Shown here piece by piece: positions 1 through 7,284 of a stretch of 7,284 nt of DNA. Source of the DNA: Alphaproteobacteria bacterium (GTDB lineage Bacteria; Pseudomonadota; Alphaproteobacteria; ATCC43930; CGMCC-115725); contig JAGWIH010000112.1 of the NCBI GenBank assembly GCA_028866355.1, positions 1 through 7,284 on the forward strand, given 5' to 3'. Made by a program: the position numbers and the translations under genes. Numbering within the stretch: the stretch's first letter is position 1; the number at the start of each line of letters is the position of its first letter. The notes below the pieces were generated by a model that had not been told where the DNA came from, ran no database searches, and saw only the letters and a program-made list of their open reading frames with translations.

Positions 1-1
1 A

Positions 2-980
<979 letters not shown>

Positions 981-994
<14 letters not shown>

Positions 995-1964
995 GACTTT
1001 CGAAGAAGCGCGCGATCGCCAGATCGTGCCACGCGGCGACCTCGCCGCCGTGGAACCCGACATGACCGCCGCGCAACGTCAGCACGTCGTGCAGATTCCG
1101 GTGGCGCTGCCAATCGAATGCCCGATAGGGCGCGGCCGGGATCCATGGGTCGTCGAGTGCGTGGATCACCAGCGTCGGAACGGTGACGCCGGCGAGAAAT
1201 TGGCCGGACGAGCTTCGTGCATAATAGTCGGCGGCGCCGTCGAAGCCCGCACGTGGCGCGCTGTAAACGTGATCAAATTCCCAGACGCTGCGCGCGGCGA
1301 GGACCGCGCGGCGTTCGGCCGCCGAAAGCTCGGCGCCCGGCGCCACCGCTTCCGCCTTCATGTAACGCAGCAGATAGCGTTGATAGGCGACGTTGCGCCA
1401 GGTGTTGAGCCGCCGCGACGTCGCGGCGAGATCGAGCGGGGCCGAGACGACGGCGGCCGCGTCCACCTTCGCGGCATCGCCCTGCTCGCCGAGATATTTG
1501 AGGAGCAAGTTGGCGCCGAGTGAATAGCCGACCGCGACCACGCCGTTCGCCGTCAGGTCCGGCGGCAATGATGCGAACACCCGGGCCAAATCATCGCTGC
1601 TGCCGGCGTGGTATTGCGTCCGGCAATACGGACGCGAACGGCCCGCGCCGCGCAGATTGAGACGCAACACGTCGAAACCGCGCGACAGATAATGCCCGGC
1701 GCTCTCGCACATATAGAAACTGTCTTCGAGGCCGGTCAGGCCGTGCACCAACACAATCAACGGCAATTTTTTCGCCGATGTCGTGCGGTTGAGCATCGCC
1801 GCCAGCCGATCGCCGTCGCCGAGCGGAAAGAACAATCGTTCGCCGGTGTGGCCATCGAGCGCGCTGCTTTTGACGATGACCGACCGGATGGTCTGAAGAT
1901 CGGGTCCCCACCACGGTAGCCGCGGCCGGAATGGCGGCAGGCCGTCTAGGACAATTTCAGCCAT
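981..1964 (-). CDS. YheT-family alpha/beta hydrolase
   Basis: A 327-residue alpha/beta-fold hydrolase of the YheT/ABHD1-3 type. The amino end (PPFRPRLPWWGPDLQTI) has the family's conserved lead-in. It is followed by the oxyanion segment LIVLVHGLTGLEDS (69-82), the RLNLRGAGRS strand-loop (101-110), the nucleophile elbow GYSLGAN with S148, the acid in HALDDPWIP (D271 or D272) and the histidine H301 in GGHVGF. No signal peptide or membrane segment is seen, so it is probably cytoplasmic. Relatives act as esterases or lipases, but the physiological substrate is unknown. The ATG at 1964 is chosen because the family homology begins there; the frame is open far upstream only because it shadows the methyltransferase gene. 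The start lies 19 bp inside that gene, with a weak GAG ribosome-binding site 5 nt upstream, so translational coupling is likely. The stop TGA (983-981) overlaps the end of hemB on the other strand. Family call is confident, substrate is not. Confidence 0.92.
1411..1428. repeat. Perfect 18-bp palindrome inside the YheT-family gene
   Basis: CGCCGCGACGTCGCGGCG equals its own reverse complement, centred on ACGT. It falls within the coding sequence for roughly DLAATSRR of the hydrolase. It is far from any gene start, so a promoter-operator role is not obvious. Such a site could be a protein-binding site or chance in GC-rich DNA. Only the sequence symmetry is certain. Confidence 0.5.
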
Positions 1965-2842
1965 GTCAGCTCGTGCTTGTTGTGATGCAGGTGCAGCAGG
2001 CGCGCGCCGGGAATTTGCGCAAAACGCCGCGCGGTTTCGAAATCGGTCGCGCCCTGGAATTTCACGGTGCAGACGAAGCGCCGCACGGTTCCTGCCTTCA
2101 TCCACCTTTCGACCAACGCCAGCAATCGTGCCGGGTAACATATCACGTCGCAGCAAAGCCAATCGATCGGGCCGACCGCACTGGGCTCGAGCGCGAAGGC
2201 GCTTTGTTGCAGCACGGTGACGTTCGGTAGACGCGTCACCGACGGCGCTAGCGCCGCTTTGTCGACGGCGGTCACCCGCGCGCCGAGAGACGCCAGCACC
2301 CAGGTCCAGCCGCCGGGGCTCGCGCCGAGATCGACACAGACCTCGCCGGCCTGCGGCCGCGCGCCGATCAGCGTGAACAGCTCCCATAGCTTGAGATAGG
2401 CGCGGCTCGGCGCCGACTTGTCCTCGACGAAGCGCGCCTCGCCGTTCGGAAACGGGCTCGCGCAGCGCGATGACGCGATGACGGTATTCGCATCGACGAG
2501 CGTCCATGAGCCTAACGGCGCGGTCGGCGCCGGATCGCCGAAGCGCAACGGCTTGGCCGAGACCTTGGGCAACTTGTCAGTGATCAGCTTGGCGCGGCGA
2601 TGATGCGCCGTCTGATAGAGCGCCCAGTTGCGCTGCATGGCGCGGAGCTGTTTGGCGGCGTCGCCGATTGAAGCGATCGTCAGGCGTTGCGGCGCGTGCC
2701 AGACGTTGGCCGCCCATGCAACGGGCCGCGGCGCGCCGTCCGCAATCACCAGCCGGCCATGCGTCGCCCGCGCGGCACTGCCGAGCTCGTGCTTGAGGTC
2801 ATCGACAAAACCCGCCGGCGCGAGATAGCCCGTCTCAGCCAC
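1946..2842 (-). CDS. RlmM-like SAM-dependent 2'-O-ribose RNA methyltransferase (FtsJ/RrmJ fold), compact form
   Basis: A 298-residue Rossmann-fold methyltransferase resembling RlmM (YgdE), which 2'-O-methylates C2498 of 23S rRNA. The SAM-binding motif is VCVDLGASPGGWTWVL (168-183), followed by VTAVDKAAL (190-198) with the acidic ribose-binding position. The K-D-K-E catalytic tetrad of 2'-O-methyltransferases is complete: K151 in SRAYLKLWE, D232 in WLCCDV, K261 in CTVKFQG and E291 in KHELTWL. E. coli RlmM has about 366 residues; this protein is shorter, and its amino-terminal 140 residues differ in look from the THUMP-containing region, so the RNA target should not be assumed to be C2498. The start is GTG (2842-2840), placed 8 bp inside the preceding hydrolase gene so that the shared bases read GTGGCTGA. 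A GGGA ribosome-binding site lies 8 nt upstream. The stop is TAG, and the next gene starts 19 bp before this gene ends. It is the middle gene of a three-gene operon. Fold and chemistry are secure; the target is inferred. Confidence 0.9.
   Translation of the reverse strand: MAETGYLAPAGFVDDLKHELGSAARATHGRLVIADGAPRPVAWAANVWHAPQRLTIASIGDAAKQLRAMQRNWALYQTAHHRRAKLITDKLPKVSAKPLRFGDPAPTAPLGSWTLVDANTVIASSRCASPFPNGEARFVEDKSAPSRAYLKLWELFTLIGARPQAGEVCVDLGASPGGWTWVLASLGARVTAVDKAALAPSVTRLPNVTVLQQSAFALEPSAVGPIDWLCCDVICYPARLLALVERWMKAGTVRRFVCTVKFQGATDFETARRFAQIPGARLLHLHHNKHELTWLKLS
2243..2256. repeat. Perfect 14-bp palindrome inside the methyltransferase gene
   Basis: CGGCGCTAGCGCCG is self-complementary and lies well inside coding sequence. 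It is recorded mainly as a background example: palindromes of this length do occur in this window where no operator is expected. Confidence 0.35.
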
Positions 2843-3680
2843 GCAGAAAATCCCGCACGCAGGCGATCTGATCGGGCATGGTCAAGGACGGCGCGTGTCC
2901 CATCGCGGCGAATTCGACCAGCTTGGCGCGCGGGCCGCGCCGCGTCATCGCTTCGGCGTCGGCCCGCCGGAGGATGTCGCTGTCGGCGCCGCGCAACACC
3001 AAGGTCGGACAGGTCATCGCGTCATAGAGATGCCAGAGCGAGACATCGCGGACGAACCAGCCGCGCTTGAACGGCACCGCGATCTTCGGATCGTAGTTGA
3101 AACCGAAACTGCCGTCGGGCTTGCGCCGCGCGCTTTGCTCGGCCATGCGCCGCCATGTGCTGTCGGGCAAATTGCCGAAACCGGCAAACACCCAACGCAG
3201 CGTAGCTTCGAGCGCGGCCAGATCGACGAAGCTGGGATCGCGACCGACATAGCGGCGGATGCGTTTCAAGCCGGATTTGGCGATCAAAGGTCCGACATCG
3301 TTGATCACCAGCTTGCGCACCGGGTTGCCCGGTTGCGAGGCCAACGCCATGCCGATAATGCCGCCCATCGACGTGCCGACGATATCCACACGCTCGACGC
3401 CGAGCCGCGCGATCAACGCGGCCGTATCGGCGGCATAAGTTTCGGTGACGTAATCTTCCGGATGGCTCAGCCATTCACTCGCGCCCCGGCCGGGATAGTC
3501 GGGCGCAACGACGCGGAACTCGCGGCTCAAGGCTTCGGCCAGCACATCGAAATCATGACCGTTGCGCGTCAGGCCATGGAGGCACAGGACCGTCGGCGCC
3601 GATGGCGGCCCTGCCCATTCGTAATAGGCCAAACGGTGAAAGCCGTGGCGGCCGAGGCAGGCCAGTGTCTGCATATTCAT
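2835..3680 (-). CDS. Alpha/beta hydrolase, first gene of the leftward operon
   Basis: A 281-residue alpha/beta hydrolase (Abhydrolase_1 type) of unknown substrate. From the ATG at 3680, the oxyanion segment is TVLCLHGLTRNGHDFD (30-45), the conserved loop is VVAPDYPGRGASEW (57-70) and the nucleophile elbow is IVGTSMGGIIG with S104. The cap domain spans about 130-215, the acid is D235 in LVLRGADSDIL (D233 is the alternative), and the histidine is H262 in MGHAPSL. Together these give a complete Ser-Asp-His triad. No export signal is seen, so it is probably cytoplasmic. The frame is open to a TTG at 3716, and ATGs occur at 3680 and 3674. I prefer 3680 because family similarity begins just after it and the extra 12 residues (LIARSLAAQAAA) look like read-through of the promoter region. 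No strong ribosome-binding site decides the matter. The TGA stop overlaps the methyltransferase GTG start by 8 bp, indicating co-translation. Similar proteins are annotated only as alpha/beta hydrolases; I cannot name the reaction. Confidence 0.9.
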   Translation of the reverse strand: MNMQTLACLGRHGFHRLAYYEWAGPPSAPTVLCLHGLTRNGHDFDVLAEALSREFRVVAPDYPGRGASEWLSHPEDYVTETYAADTAALIARLGVERVDIVGTSMGGIIGMALASQPGNPVRKLVINDVGPLIAKSGLKRIRRYVGRDPSFVDLAALEATLRWVFAGFGNLPDSTWRRMAEQSARRKPDGSFGFNYDPKIAVPFKRGWFVRDVSLWHLYDAMTCPTLVLRGADSDILRRADAEAMTRRGPRAKLVEFAAMGHAPSLTMPDQIACVRDFLRG

Positions 3681-3784
3681 GGCGGCAGCTTGCGCCGCGA
3701 GTGATCGCGCGATCAAGGATTGGACGGCGGCCGGCGCCTGGGCTAAGAGACCGCGCGGGGCAAAATCGAAAGGCGCGCGAACGC
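3681..3784. promoter_or_regulatory. Divergent intergenic region, presumed two-way promoter
   Basis: These 104 bases separate the starts of two oppositely oriented transcription units, so promoters for both the leftward hydrolase-methyltransferase operon and the rightward CoA-transferase gene should lie here. I see no convincing -35/-10 pair. The best rightward candidate is TTGGAC (3720-3725) with TAAGAG (3744-3749) about 18 bp away, a poor match. A modest AAAGG element (3769-3773) lies 11 nt before the CoA-transferase ATG. The presence of promoters follows from gene layout, not from a recognised motif. Confidence 0.45.
3702..3715. promoter_or_regulatory. 14-bp palindrome in the divergent promoter gap, candidate operator
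   Basis: TGATCGCGCGATCA is a perfect palindrome lying 22 bp upstream of the hydrolase ATG (3680) and 70 bp upstream of the CoA-transferase ATG (3785). Its place between two divergent starts is where a dimeric regulator would bind to control both units. No regulator gene is present in the window. A palindrome of equal length occurs in coding DNA at 2243-2256, so chance is a real alternative. Confidence 0.35.
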
Positions 3785-4936
3785 ATGGCCGGCAACGGGC
3801 CGCTTCACGGCATCACGGTTCTCGACCTGTCGCGGATTCTCGCCGGGCCCTATTGCACCTTCCTGATGGCCGAGCTCGGCGCGCGCATCATCAAGGTCGA
3901 GGCGCCGCCCAAAGGCGACGACGCGCGCGAATACGGGCCGTTCCGCGGCAGCAAGTCGACCTATTTTTCATCGGTCAACCGCGGCAAGCAATCAATCGCC
4001 CTCGATCTCAAGAACAACAGCGACAAACGCATCTTCGAGGCGCTGCTCGCCAAGGCCGACGTGCTGGTGGAGAATTTCCGGCCGGGAACGATGGAGAAAT
4101 TGGGTTACGGCTGGGCCGCGCTGCACCCGCGTTATCCGAAGCTGATCTATGCGGCGGCGTCCGGCTTCGGTCACAGCGGACCGTGGTCGGACCGGCCGGC
4201 CTACGACATGGTCGTGCAAGGGCTCGGCGGCATGATGTCGATCACCGGCAATCCGGGCCAGCCGCCGGCGCGCGTCGGCATGTCGATAGGCGACATCGGC
4301 GCCGGTCTTTACACGGCCGTCGCCGTCAACGCCGCGCTCGTCGCGCGCGAACGCACTGGCCAAGGCGTCAAGATCGATGTCGCGATGTTCGATTGCCAGC
4401 TGGCGCTGCTCGAGAATGCGATCATGCGTTACACCGTCAGCGGCGAGGTGCCCGGCCCCCTCGGCGCCCGGCATCCGACCATCACGCCGTTCGAGGCTTT
4501 CGCGACGTCCGACAGCTACGTCATTATTGCGGCCGGCAACGACGTCACCTTCGGCCGTCTTGCCGCCGCGCTCGGCAAGCCGGCGATGGCGCAGAACCCC
4601 GATTACGCCAGCAACGAGAAACGGCTTTCCAACCAGCTGAAACTCAAAGCCGAGATCGAAAGCCTGCTCAAAGCCAAACCGACGGTCCATTGGCTCGCCG
4701 TCTTCGAGCAGGCCGGCATACCGGCCGGGCCGATCAACAACGTCAAGCAGGCGCTCGACCATCCGCAGGTCGCCGCGCGCAACATGCTGGTCACAGTCGA
4801 CGATCCGAAGTCGGGCAAACTGAAACTGACCGGTAATCCGATGAAGATTTCGGGCATGGACGATCCGCCGACGCGCGCGCCCGCGCCCGATCTCGATGCC
4901 GATCGCGCCGCGATTCTGAAAGAGCTCGGGCTTTAA
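3785..4936 (+). CDS. Class III (CaiB/BaiF, formyl-CoA transferase family) acyl-CoA:carboxylate CoA-transferase
   Basis: A 383-residue family III CoA-transferase, which moves coenzyme A between an acyl-CoA donor and a carboxylic acid in the cytoplasm, usually as an interlocked dimer. The amino end GPLHGITVLDLSRILAGPYCTFLMAELGARIIKVEAP is the family hallmark, with VENFRPG at 95-101 and the catalytic aspartate D170 in MSIGDIGAGLY. RTGQGVKIDVAMFD (190-203) and the carboxyl-terminal AGIPAGPINNVKQALDHPQVAARNM (310-334) are typical. The length is normal, so it is probably functional. The ATG at 3785 is chosen because homology starts eight codons later, although the frame is open to 3602 across the divergent gene. 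The substrate cannot be read from sequence; the family covers formyl/oxalyl, carnitine, succinyl, mesaconyl, alpha-methylacyl (racemase) and bile-acid CoA esters. The stop lies 39 bp before the acylase gene, and no terminator is seen between, so co-transcription is likely. Confidence 0.95.
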   Translation: MAGNGPLHGITVLDLSRILAGPYCTFLMAELGARIIKVEAPPKGDDAREYGPFRGSKSTYFSSVNRGKQSIALDLKNNSDKRIFEALLAKADVLVENFRPGTMEKLGYGWAALHPRYPKLIYAAASGFGHSGPWSDRPAYDMVVQGLGGMMSITGNPGQPPARVGMSIGDIGAGLYTAVAVNAALVARERTGQGVKIDVAMFDCQLALLENAIMRYTVSGEVPGPLGARHPTITPFEAFATSDSYVIIAAGNDVTFGRLAAALGKPAMAQNPDYASNEKRLSNQLKLKAEIESLLKAKPTVHWLAVFEQAGIPAGPINNVKQALDHPQVAARNMLVTVDDPKSGKLKLTGNPMKISGMDDPPTRAPAPDLDADRAAILKELGL

Positions 4937-4975
4937 ATTCACACCCCCTCATGACCCCTGCTGCGCCGCGCGCCG
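4937..4975 (+). other. Short gap between CoA-transferase and acylase genes
   Basis: These 39 bases have no hairpin followed by T residues, no recognisable promoter and no good ribosome-binding site. They contain an ATG at 4951 opening an 11-codon frame (MTPAAPRADGT) that stops at 4986, just past the acylase ATG. I read the gap as an intra-operon spacer. Confidence 0.4.
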
Positions 4976-7284
4976 ATGGCACCTAGGACGAAACGCGCTC
5001 TCCGTCGTGCGCTCGTCGGTGCGATCATTGGGTTGGCGGTCGTCGTCGCCGGCGGCTGGTTCTATTTACGGAGTTCGTTGCCGCAGACCGACGGCACGAT
5101 TGTCGTCAACGGTTTGACCGCGCCGGTTTCGATCACGCGCGATGCCCACGGGATTCCGACCATTGTCGCCGAGACCGATACCGACGCCGCTTTCGCGCTC
5201 GGTTACGTCCACGCTCAAGACCGGCTGTTCCAGATGGATTTGATGCGCCGGTACGGCGCCGGCCGGCTGGCGGAGTGGTTCGGCGCCGTGGCGGTGCCCG
5301 CCGATCGTTTCACGCGCACGCTCGGTCTTTATCGCGCGGCCGAAGCGCAATACGCGCATTTGTCGCCGACGGTGCGCGGCATCCTCGATGCCTATGCGGC
5401 CGGCGTGAATGCCTGGATCAAGACGCGGCCCGGTGCGCTGCCGCCGGAATACACCGTGCTGCGCATCGGCATCGAGCCGTGGAAGCCGGCAGACACGCTG
5501 GTGTGGGGCAAGATCATGGATCTGGAGCTCACGGCAAACTTCCGCGGCGAGTTGCTGCGTGCGCGGTTGCTGCAGCATCTGACGCCGGCGGACCTTGCGG
5601 TGCTCTATCCGCCCTATCCCGCTGATGCGCCGGTCACTGGCAAGCAGGCGGCACTCGATCGCACACTGCTCGATCGGCTCGTCGCCGCGTTGCCGCCGGG
5701 CTTGGCCGAGCCGACGCGCGCTTCGAACAACTGGGCCGTCGCCGGCACGCGCACGGTTTCGGGCAAGCCGCTGCTCGCCAACGACACGCATCTCGGCCTG
5801 AATTCGCCGGGCGTGTGGTACTTGGCGCGAATTGAAGTTGGTAGCACCGTACTCGCCGGCGTGACGGCGCCGGGCACGCCGTTCATTGTCGTCGGCCACA
5901 ACAAGCGCATCGCTTGGGGCTTCACCACGACCGCGAGCGACGTCGAAGACTTATTCATCGAACAGACCGATCCGAAGGATTCGACGCATTACCTTGCCCC
6001 CGGTGGCCCGCTGCCGTTTGTCAGCCGACAGGAAATCATCCGCGTGCGCAATGGCGCGCCCGTGACGCTGACGGTGCGCTCGACGCGGCACGGGCCCGTG
6101 ATTTCCGATCTGGCGGACTGGAACGCCGGCGATGGCAAAGTATTGGCGCTGCAAACCACCTGGCTCACCGACGACGACCGCACGCCGGACGCCTTGTGGC
6201 AATTGTCGCATGCCGATAACTGGACGGAGTTCCGTGCCGCCTTGCGGGACTTCGTCGCGCCGCAGCAGAATATCGTCTACGCCGATATATACGGTCATAT
6301 CGGCTTCATCGCGCCGGGTCAGGTGCCAATCCGCGCCAAGGGCGACGGTTGGCTGCCGGCGCCGGGCGCGACCGGCGCCTACGACTGGACCGGCTTCGTG
6401 CCCTTCGACGATTTGCCGCAGGACTACGACCCGCCTTCCGGCAGCCTAGCCAGCGCCAACAACCGGATCGTCGCCAAGGGCGATTTCTATCTCGGCCGCG
6501 ATTGGGACCTGCCCTATCGCGTCGAACGCATCCACGCGCTGCTCGATGCCACGCCGCGGCAGAGCCCGGCGAATGCGGCAGCCATGCAGGCGGACGTGTT
6601 CTCGTCGATGGCGCACAACCTGTTGCCATTGATGCTGCGCGAAGTGCCCCAACCGGCGAACGATAAGGCGGCGCTCGCCAGGCTCGCGACGTGGGACGAT
6701 CGCATGGACATCGGCCGCAGCGAGCCGCTGATCTTTGCCGCCTGGCTGCGCGAGGTCACGCGCGCGCTATTCGTGCCCAAGCTCGGCCCGTTGTTGCCGG
6801 ACTATTGGTCGGTGCGGCCCAATGTCGTGCATGACATTCTCGTCGATCATCCGGATTGGTGCGGCGCTCGTGGCTGTCCGGCGCTCCTCGCGGCGGCGCT
6901 CGATCGCGCGCTCGCCGATCTCCGCCGACGCTATGGCGACAACATGGACGATTGGCACTGGGGCGACGCGCATCCGGCGCGATTGCGTCATCCGTTATGG
7001 TCGCGTGTACCGGTGCTTGGCCGTTTGCTGACGCCGACGATCGCGGCGCCTGGCGCCAGCGATACGCTCGACGCCGGCGCCTTCGCGATCAGCGACGATG
7101 CACATCCGTTCCGCGACCGGCTCGGCCCGGTGATGCGGATGATCGTGGACATGGCGCATCCCGCGGCGGCGCAGTTCATGATCGTGCCCGGTCAGTCGGG
7201 CAATCCGCTGTCGGCGCATTGGGACGATCTGCTGCGGCCGTGGCGCGACGTGCGCTACGTCACCTTCGGCGACGATGCGAGCGG
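4976..7284 (+). CDS. Penicillin acylase family Ntn hydrolase (peptidase S45), 3'-truncated by window edge
   Basis: An exported self-processing amidohydrolase; 769 codons are visible and the frame is still open at the last base. Residues 1-31 have a basic start (K6, R7, R10, R11) and a hydrophobic stretch (about 12-31), a signal peptide or anchor to the periplasm. The alpha-subunit signature follows: ITRDAHGIPTIVAE, then ALGYVHAQDRLFQMDLMRRYGAGRLAEWFG. Self-cleavage is expected before S250 in RASNNWAVAG, making S250 the beta-chain nucleophile. H272 in ANDTHLG sits at beta position 23, where penicillin G acylase has Gln and many other acylases, including acyl-homoserine-lactone acylases, have His. 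N309 lies in VVGHNKRIAWGFT; N495 or N496 in ASANNRI corresponds to the oxyanion Asn (beta 241). C629 and C634 are the only cysteines and could form a disulphide. GQSGNPLSAHWDDLL is near the usual carboxyl end, so perhaps 10-30 residues are missing. The ATG at 4976 follows an in-frame stop at 4952 and lacks a clear ribosome-binding site. Family is certain; substrate (beta-lactam side chain, homoserine lactone or other amide) is unknown. Confidence 0.95.
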   Translation, partial: MAPRTKRALRRALVGAIIGLAVVVAGGWFYLRSSLPQTDGTIVVNGLTAPVSITRDAHGIPTIVAETDTDAAFALGYVHAQDRLFQMDLMRRYGAGRLAEWFGAVAVPADRFTRTLGLYRAAEAQYAHLSPTVRGILDAYAAGVNAWIKTRPGALPPEYTVLRIGIEPWKPADTLVWGKIMDLELTANFRGELLRARLLQHLTPADLAVLYPPYPADAPVTGKQAALDRTLLDRLVAALPPGLAEPTRASNNWAVAGTRTVSGKPLLANDTHLGLNSPGVWYLARIEVGSTVLAGVTAPGTPFIVVGHNKRIAWGFTTTASDVEDLFIEQTDPKDSTHYLAPGGPLPFVSRQEIIRVRNGAPVTLTVRSTRHGPVISDLADWNAGDGKVLALQTTWLTDDDRTPDALWQLSHADNWTEFRAALRDFVAPQQNIVYADIYGHIGFIAPGQVPIRAKGDGWLPAPGATGAYDWTGFVPFDDLPQDYDPPSGSLASANNRIVAKGDFYLGRDWDLPYRVERIHALLDATPRQSPANAAAMQADVFSSMAHNLLPLMLREVPQPANDKAALARLATWDDRMDIGRSEPLIFAAWLREVTRALFVPKLGPLLPDYWSVRPNVVHDILVDHPDWCGARGCPALLAAALDRALADLRRRYGDNMDDWHWGDAHPARLRHPLWSRVPVLGRLLTPTIAAPGASDTLDAGAFAISDDAHPFRDRLGPVMRMIVDMAHPAAAQFMIVPGQSGNPLSAHWDDLLRPWRDVRYVTFGDDAS
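6281..6304. repeat. 8-bp inverted repeat, AT-rich, inside the acylase gene
   Basis: GCCGATAT (6281-6288) and ATATCGGC (6297-6304) are exact reverse complements around an 8-base loop. They encode part of YADIYGHIGF, a conserved segment of the family, using an ATA isoleucine codon that is rare in such GC-rich genes. It is probably incidental to coding. Confidence 0.35.

Noticed and set aside
1965..2507. Upstream extension of the YheT-family hydrolase frame by about 181 codons
   Set aside because: It overlaps the methyltransferase gene in another frame; the translation is Arg-rich and unlike any hydrolase domain, and family similarity starts at the ATG at 1964.
2895..3704. Open frame of about 269 codons opposite the first alpha/beta hydrolase
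   Set aside because: It is antisense to a gene with a complete catalytic triad and has no domain signature of its own.
3681..3716. TTG start adding 12 residues to the first alpha/beta hydrolase
   Set aside because: An ATG at 3680 fits the family start better, and the extra residues cross the palindrome in the promoter gap; not fully excluded.
3992..4942. Open frame of about 316 codons opposite the CoA-transferase gene
   Set aside because: The sense strand has a complete family match; the antisense product shows only compositional Arg/Asp/Gly bias.
4951..4986. Eleven-codon leader peptide MTPAAPRADGT before the acylase gene
   Set aside because: No ribosome-binding site, no run of regulatory codons and no attenuator hairpin; probably chance.
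5066..5899. Open frame of about 277 codons opposite the acylase gene
   Set aside because: The sense frame carries the conserved acylase alpha-subunit motifs and the nucleophile; the antisense frame is an Arg-rich shadow.

Overview
The window is GC-rich, densely packed bacterial chromosome. It holds six protein-coding genes, two of them cut by the window edges. I see no RNA gene, insertion sequence, phage gene or CRISPR array. Base composition and protein style point to an alphaproteobacterium, probably of the order Hyphomicrobiales (Bradyrhizobium and relatives). The best single clue is the HemB metal site, where the zinc cysteines are replaced by Ala/Asp/Asp as in Bradyrhizobium and Pseudomonas enzymes. 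Assignment below class level is inference.

Layout. Bases 2-994 (+) carry most of hemB, the tetrapyrrole-biosynthesis enzyme porphobilinogen synthase, whose 5' end lies outside the window. A leftward set of three overlapping genes follows. In order of transcription these are an alpha/beta hydrolase (3680 to 2835), a compact RlmM-like 2'-O-methyltransferase (2842 to 1946) and a YheT-family alpha/beta hydrolase (1964 to 981). The coding overlaps of 8 and 19 bp indicate one translationally coupled operon. Its last gene overlaps the end of hemB tail to tail by 14 bp.

A 104-bp divergent gap (3681-3784) separates this operon from a rightward pair. It should hold promoters for both directions and contains a perfect 14-bp palindrome. 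The rightward pair is a class III (CaiB/BaiF-type) CoA-transferase (3785-4936) and, 39 bp further on, a long penicillin-acylase-family Ntn hydrolase (4976 to beyond 7284). The acylase reading frame stays open to the last base. It encodes an N-terminal membrane/export segment, the self-cleavage Ser in a SNNW motif, a beta-subunit His23 equivalent and the late NNR asparagines.

How the genes relate. hemB is housekeeping. The leftward operon joins rRNA modification with two hydrolases of unknown substrate. The CoA-transferase and the exported acylase could form a small catabolic unit in which an amide is cleaved in the periplasm and the released acid is activated as a CoA thioester, but this rests on adjacency alone. 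I found no convincing previously undescribed multi-gene system. The items most worth checking are the acylase (possible quorum-signal or beta-lactam side-chain acylase), the palindrome in the divergent promoter gap, the shortened rRNA-methyltransferase-like protein and a strong hairpin inside the start of hemB.
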